A stretch of DNA of 6,886 bases from Bacteroides sp. Its GTDB lineage: Bacteria > Bacteroidota > Bacteroidia > Bacteroidales > Bacteroidaceae. This document shows positions 4,510 through 6,886 of this stretch, in pieces (position 1 is the first letter of the stretch; each line of letters begins with the position of its first letter). The position numbers were made by a program, and so were the translations under genes. Where the stretch lies: contig JAFYML010000130.1 in assembly GCA_017556595.1 (NCBI GenBank), forward strand, positions 1-6,886, given 5' to 3'. The notes beneath the pieces were generated by a model, which did not search any database, was not told the DNA's origin, and worked only from the letters and a program-made list of their open reading frames with translations.

Positions 4510-6886
4510 ATGAGTTTATATGAAGGAGCGGTCAAACGACCGATTATGACCTCGCTCTGCTTCGTAGCAGTAGCAATATTTGGTATCTTCTCTCTGTTGA
4601 AGCTTCCTGTTGATTTGCTTCCAGATATTGAGACCAATACCATCATGGTAATGACTTCGTATCAAGGTGCTAGTGCATCGGATGTCGAAAACAATGTGAG
4701 CCGTCCGTTGGAAAATACATTGAACTCGGTAGAACACTTGAAGCATATCACTTCAAGTTCTTCGGAAGGTGTGTCGGTTATTACATTGGAGTTCGAGTTT
4801 GGATACGATATTGATGTGTTGACTAACGACGTACGCGATAAGTTGGATATGGTAACATCCGTTCTTCCCGACGGAGTAACTACACCGATTATCTTCAAAT
4901 TTAGTACCGACATGATTCCTATCTTGATGCTTTCGGTACAAGCAGAAGAGAGTCAACCAGCGCTTTATAAGATTTTGGACGATGTGGTAGCTAACCCCTT
5001 GGCACGTGTACCCGGTGTAGGTACTGTATCAGTTGTAGGTGCACCCAAACGTGAAATCAACGTATATTGCGATCCCAATAAGCTAGATGCTTATAACTTG
5101 ACAATTGAAACCATTAGCTCGTTAATCGGTAGTGAAAACCGCAACATCCCTGGTGGTACGTTCGATGTGGGTAATAATACCTATCCCCTCCGCGTAGAAG
5201 GTGAATTCGACGATCCACAAGAAATGGAAAACTTGGTTGTGGGCAGCTATAACGGAGCCATCGTTTATTTGCGCGACGTAGCTACAATTGTCGATTCAAC
5301 TCAAGAACGTGCACAAGAGTCTTATACTAACGGCATTCAAGGTGCTATGATTACCATCCAAAAGCAAACAGGTGGTAACTCGGTAGAAATCTCTAAACGC
5401 GTAATGGCAATGCTACCTGAATTGCAGAAATCATTGCCAAGTGATGTGAAGATTGGTGTTATTGCCAATACTTCAGATAATATCGTGAACACCATCAGCA
5501 GTTTGGGCGAAACCATTGCTTACGCCATGCTGTTTGTAATGTTGGTTGTGTTCGTATTCTTGGGTCGTTGGCGTGCTACGGTGATTATCTGTATCACCAT
5601 TCCGATGTCATTGGTAGCTTCATTTATCTACTTGGGAATCGTTGATGGTGGCTCAATAAACATCATTTCGTTGTCATGTCTTTCTATTGCTATCGGTAGC
5701 GTTGTGGACGATGCCATCGTAGTATTGGAAAACGTTACTACGCATATTGAGCGTGGCGCTGAACCTAAGCAAGCTGCTATCCATGCAACCAATGAGGTGG
5801 CAATCTCGGTAATTGCCTCTACATTGACCATGATTGCAGTGTTCTTCCCATTGACCATGGTAACGGGTATGTCTGGTGTATTGTTCGGACAATTGGGTTG
5901 GATGATGTGTGTGATTATGACTGTATCAACCATTTCTGCCCTCTCGTTCACTCCGATGATGTGTGCTTACTTCTTGAAGTTGAAGAAGAAACCAAGCAAG
6001 ATGTTCCTTGCTTTCTACAAGCCTATCGAACGTGCATTGGATAAATTGGACGATTGGTATAAGGACCGTTTGAACTGGGCCGTACGTCATCGTAAAATGA
6101 TATTCTGGGGCTGTGTGACATTCTTTGTTTTAAGCTGTTTCTGTGCTACTTCTATTGGTACCGAATTCTTCCCTTCGCAAGACAATAGTCGTATGAGTGT
6201 GACATTGAAATTGCCTATCGGTGCACGTGTTGAACGTGCAAAGGAAGTTGCAGCTGATTTGTCACAGAAGTGGATGGAGCGTTACGAAAAGGAATTGAAA
6301 GTATGTAACTACCGTGTAGGTCAGGCCGACACAGAAAATACATTTGCTGCAATGCAATCGAATGGTAGCCATATCATTTCATTTAACATTGCTTTGGTTG
6401 ACCCTGACGAACGCGATAAGGGATTGGAAGAAATCAGTAACGAAATCCGTGCCGATTTGCTTCAATATCCCGAACTTGACGAAGCACAAGTTTCAATCGG
6501 TGGTGGTGGCGGAATGGGTGGCCAATCAATTGCCGAATTTGAAATTTATGGTTACGACTTTACTGTGACCGACCAACTTTCGCAAGAATTGGAACGTGAG
6601 TTGCGCAAGATTGAAGGTGTTGCCGAAGTTATCATCAGCCGTGAAGATTATCAACCAGAATATCAAGTAGATTTCGACCGCGAAAAATTGGCTTTGCATG
6701 GCTTGAACCTTTCTACTGCAGCTACTTATTTGCGTAATCGTGTAAATGGTGCGTTGGCAACATATTATCGCGAAGATGGTGATGAGTATGATGTGAAAGT
6801 ACGTTTGGCTCCTGAATTTCGTACAAGTATTGAAGACTTGGAGAATATCATGATTTATACTCCTACAGGTTCAGGTGTTCGTGTGA
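4510..6886 (+). CDS. RND-family efflux permease (AcrB/HAE-1-like), 3' end outside window
   Basis: The frame runs from ATG 4510 to the window end without a stop: 792 codons plus one base of a protein that normally has about 1020-1060 residues. It is the inner-membrane, proton-driven pump unit. Visible features: first membrane helix about 11-31 leading into the conserved 'KLPVDLLPDIE' (31-41); periplasmic porter domain to about 335; helices about 338-352 and 358-377; the proton-relay aspartates D400-D401 in AIGSVVDDAIVVLENV (394-409), equivalent to AcrB D407-D408; helices about 440-456 and 460-485; a seventh helix about 531-549 followed by 'GTEFFPSQD' (550-558); then the second porter half. That half includes a glycine-rich loop GGGGGMGG (664-671). 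The C-terminal helices, including the partner lysine of the relay, lie outside. The sequence resembles drug-exporting HAE-1 pumps more than heavy-metal CzcA pumps, but this is judged by eye. Translation probably depends on the upstream genes, since no promoter is seen in the 27-bp gap. Confidence 0.96.
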   Translation, partial: MSLYEGAVKRPIMTSLCFVAVAIFGIFSLLKLPVDLLPDIETNTIMVMTSYQGASASDVENNVSRPLENTLNSVEHLKHITSSSSEGVSVITLEFEFGYDIDVLTNDVRDKLDMVTSVLPDGVTTPIIFKFSTDMIPILMLSVQAEESQPALYKILDDVVANPLARVPGVGTVSVVGAPKREINVYCDPNKLDAYNLTIETISSLIGSENRNIPGGTFDVGNNTYPLRVEGEFDDPQEMENLVVGSYNGAIVYLRDVATIVDSTQERAQESYTNGIQGAMITIQKQTGGNSVEISKRVMAMLPELQKSLPSDVKIGVIANTSDNIVNTISSLGETIAYAMLFVMLVVFVFLGRWRATVIICITIPMSLVASFIYLGIVDGGSINIISLSCLSIAIGSVVDDAIVVLENVTTHIERGAEPKQAAIHATNEVAISVIASTLTMIAVFFPLTMVTGMSGVLFGQLGWMMCVIMTVSTISALSFTPMMCAYFLKLKKKPSKMFLAFYKPIERALDKLDDWYKDRLNWAVRHRKMIFWGCVTFFVLSCFCATSIGTEFFPSQDNSRMSVTLKLPIGARVERAKEVAADLSQKWMERYEKELKVCNYRVGQADTENTFAAMQSNGSHIISFNIALVDPDERDKGLEEISNEIRADLLQYPELDEAQVSIGGGGGMGGQSIAEFEIYGYDFTVTDQLSQELERELRKIEGVAEVIISREDYQPEYQVDFDREKLALHGLNLSTAATYLRNRVNGALATYYREDGDEYDVKVRLAPEFRTSIEDLENIMIYTPTGSGVRV

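Noticed and set aside
5628..5951. 107-codon open frame on the - strand inside the permease gene
   Set aside because: It lies opposite the conserved transmembrane region of the RND permease and is a shadow of that coding sequence.

Overview
The window looks like chromosomal DNA from a Bacteroidales bacterium (Bacteroidaceae/Prevotellaceae type). The evidence is indirect. The start codons follow A-rich tracts without clear Shine-Dalgarno sequences. A promoter box matches the Bacteroidetes -7 consensus TAnnTTTG. The signal peptides end in the 'A|Q' style common in that phylum, and the protein families are typical of it. The genus cannot be resolved from this sequence. All genes lie on the + strand.

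Left part (1-1274): the 3' end of a gene for a TlpA-type thioredoxin-fold protein (1-483, start outside the window) is followed by a 164-bp intergenic stretch. That stretch holds a degenerate 22-bp periodic repeat and several small inverted repeats (511-598). Next is a gene for a secreted 208-residue protein of unknown function (648-1274).

Control region (1275-1425): this 151-bp gap holds a good -7 promoter box at 1367-1374. A perfect 10-bp inverted repeat (1333-1364) lies just upstream of it, and a 13-14 bp imperfect hairpin or palindrome (1374-1408) lies just downstream. Both are candidate operators for the TetR-family regulator encoded immediately after.

Right part (1426 to the window end): four closely spaced genes form what looks like one efflux operon. 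They encode a TetR/AcrR-family regulator (1426-2070), a TolC-family outer-membrane channel (2087-3427), a lipoprotein periplasmic adaptor (3472-4482) and an RND inner-membrane permease (4510 onwards, cut by the window end at codon 792). The gaps are 16, 44 and 27 bp. Together they would build a tripartite proton-driven pump that exports toxic compounds from the periplasm or inner membrane to the outside. The regulator most likely represses its own operon until a ligand appears. The substrate cannot be told from sequence.

The coding content is ordinary for the phylum, and I see no new gene system. The unexplained signals are in the two intergenic regions. No rRNA, tRNA, mobile element, CRISPR array or pseudogene was seen.
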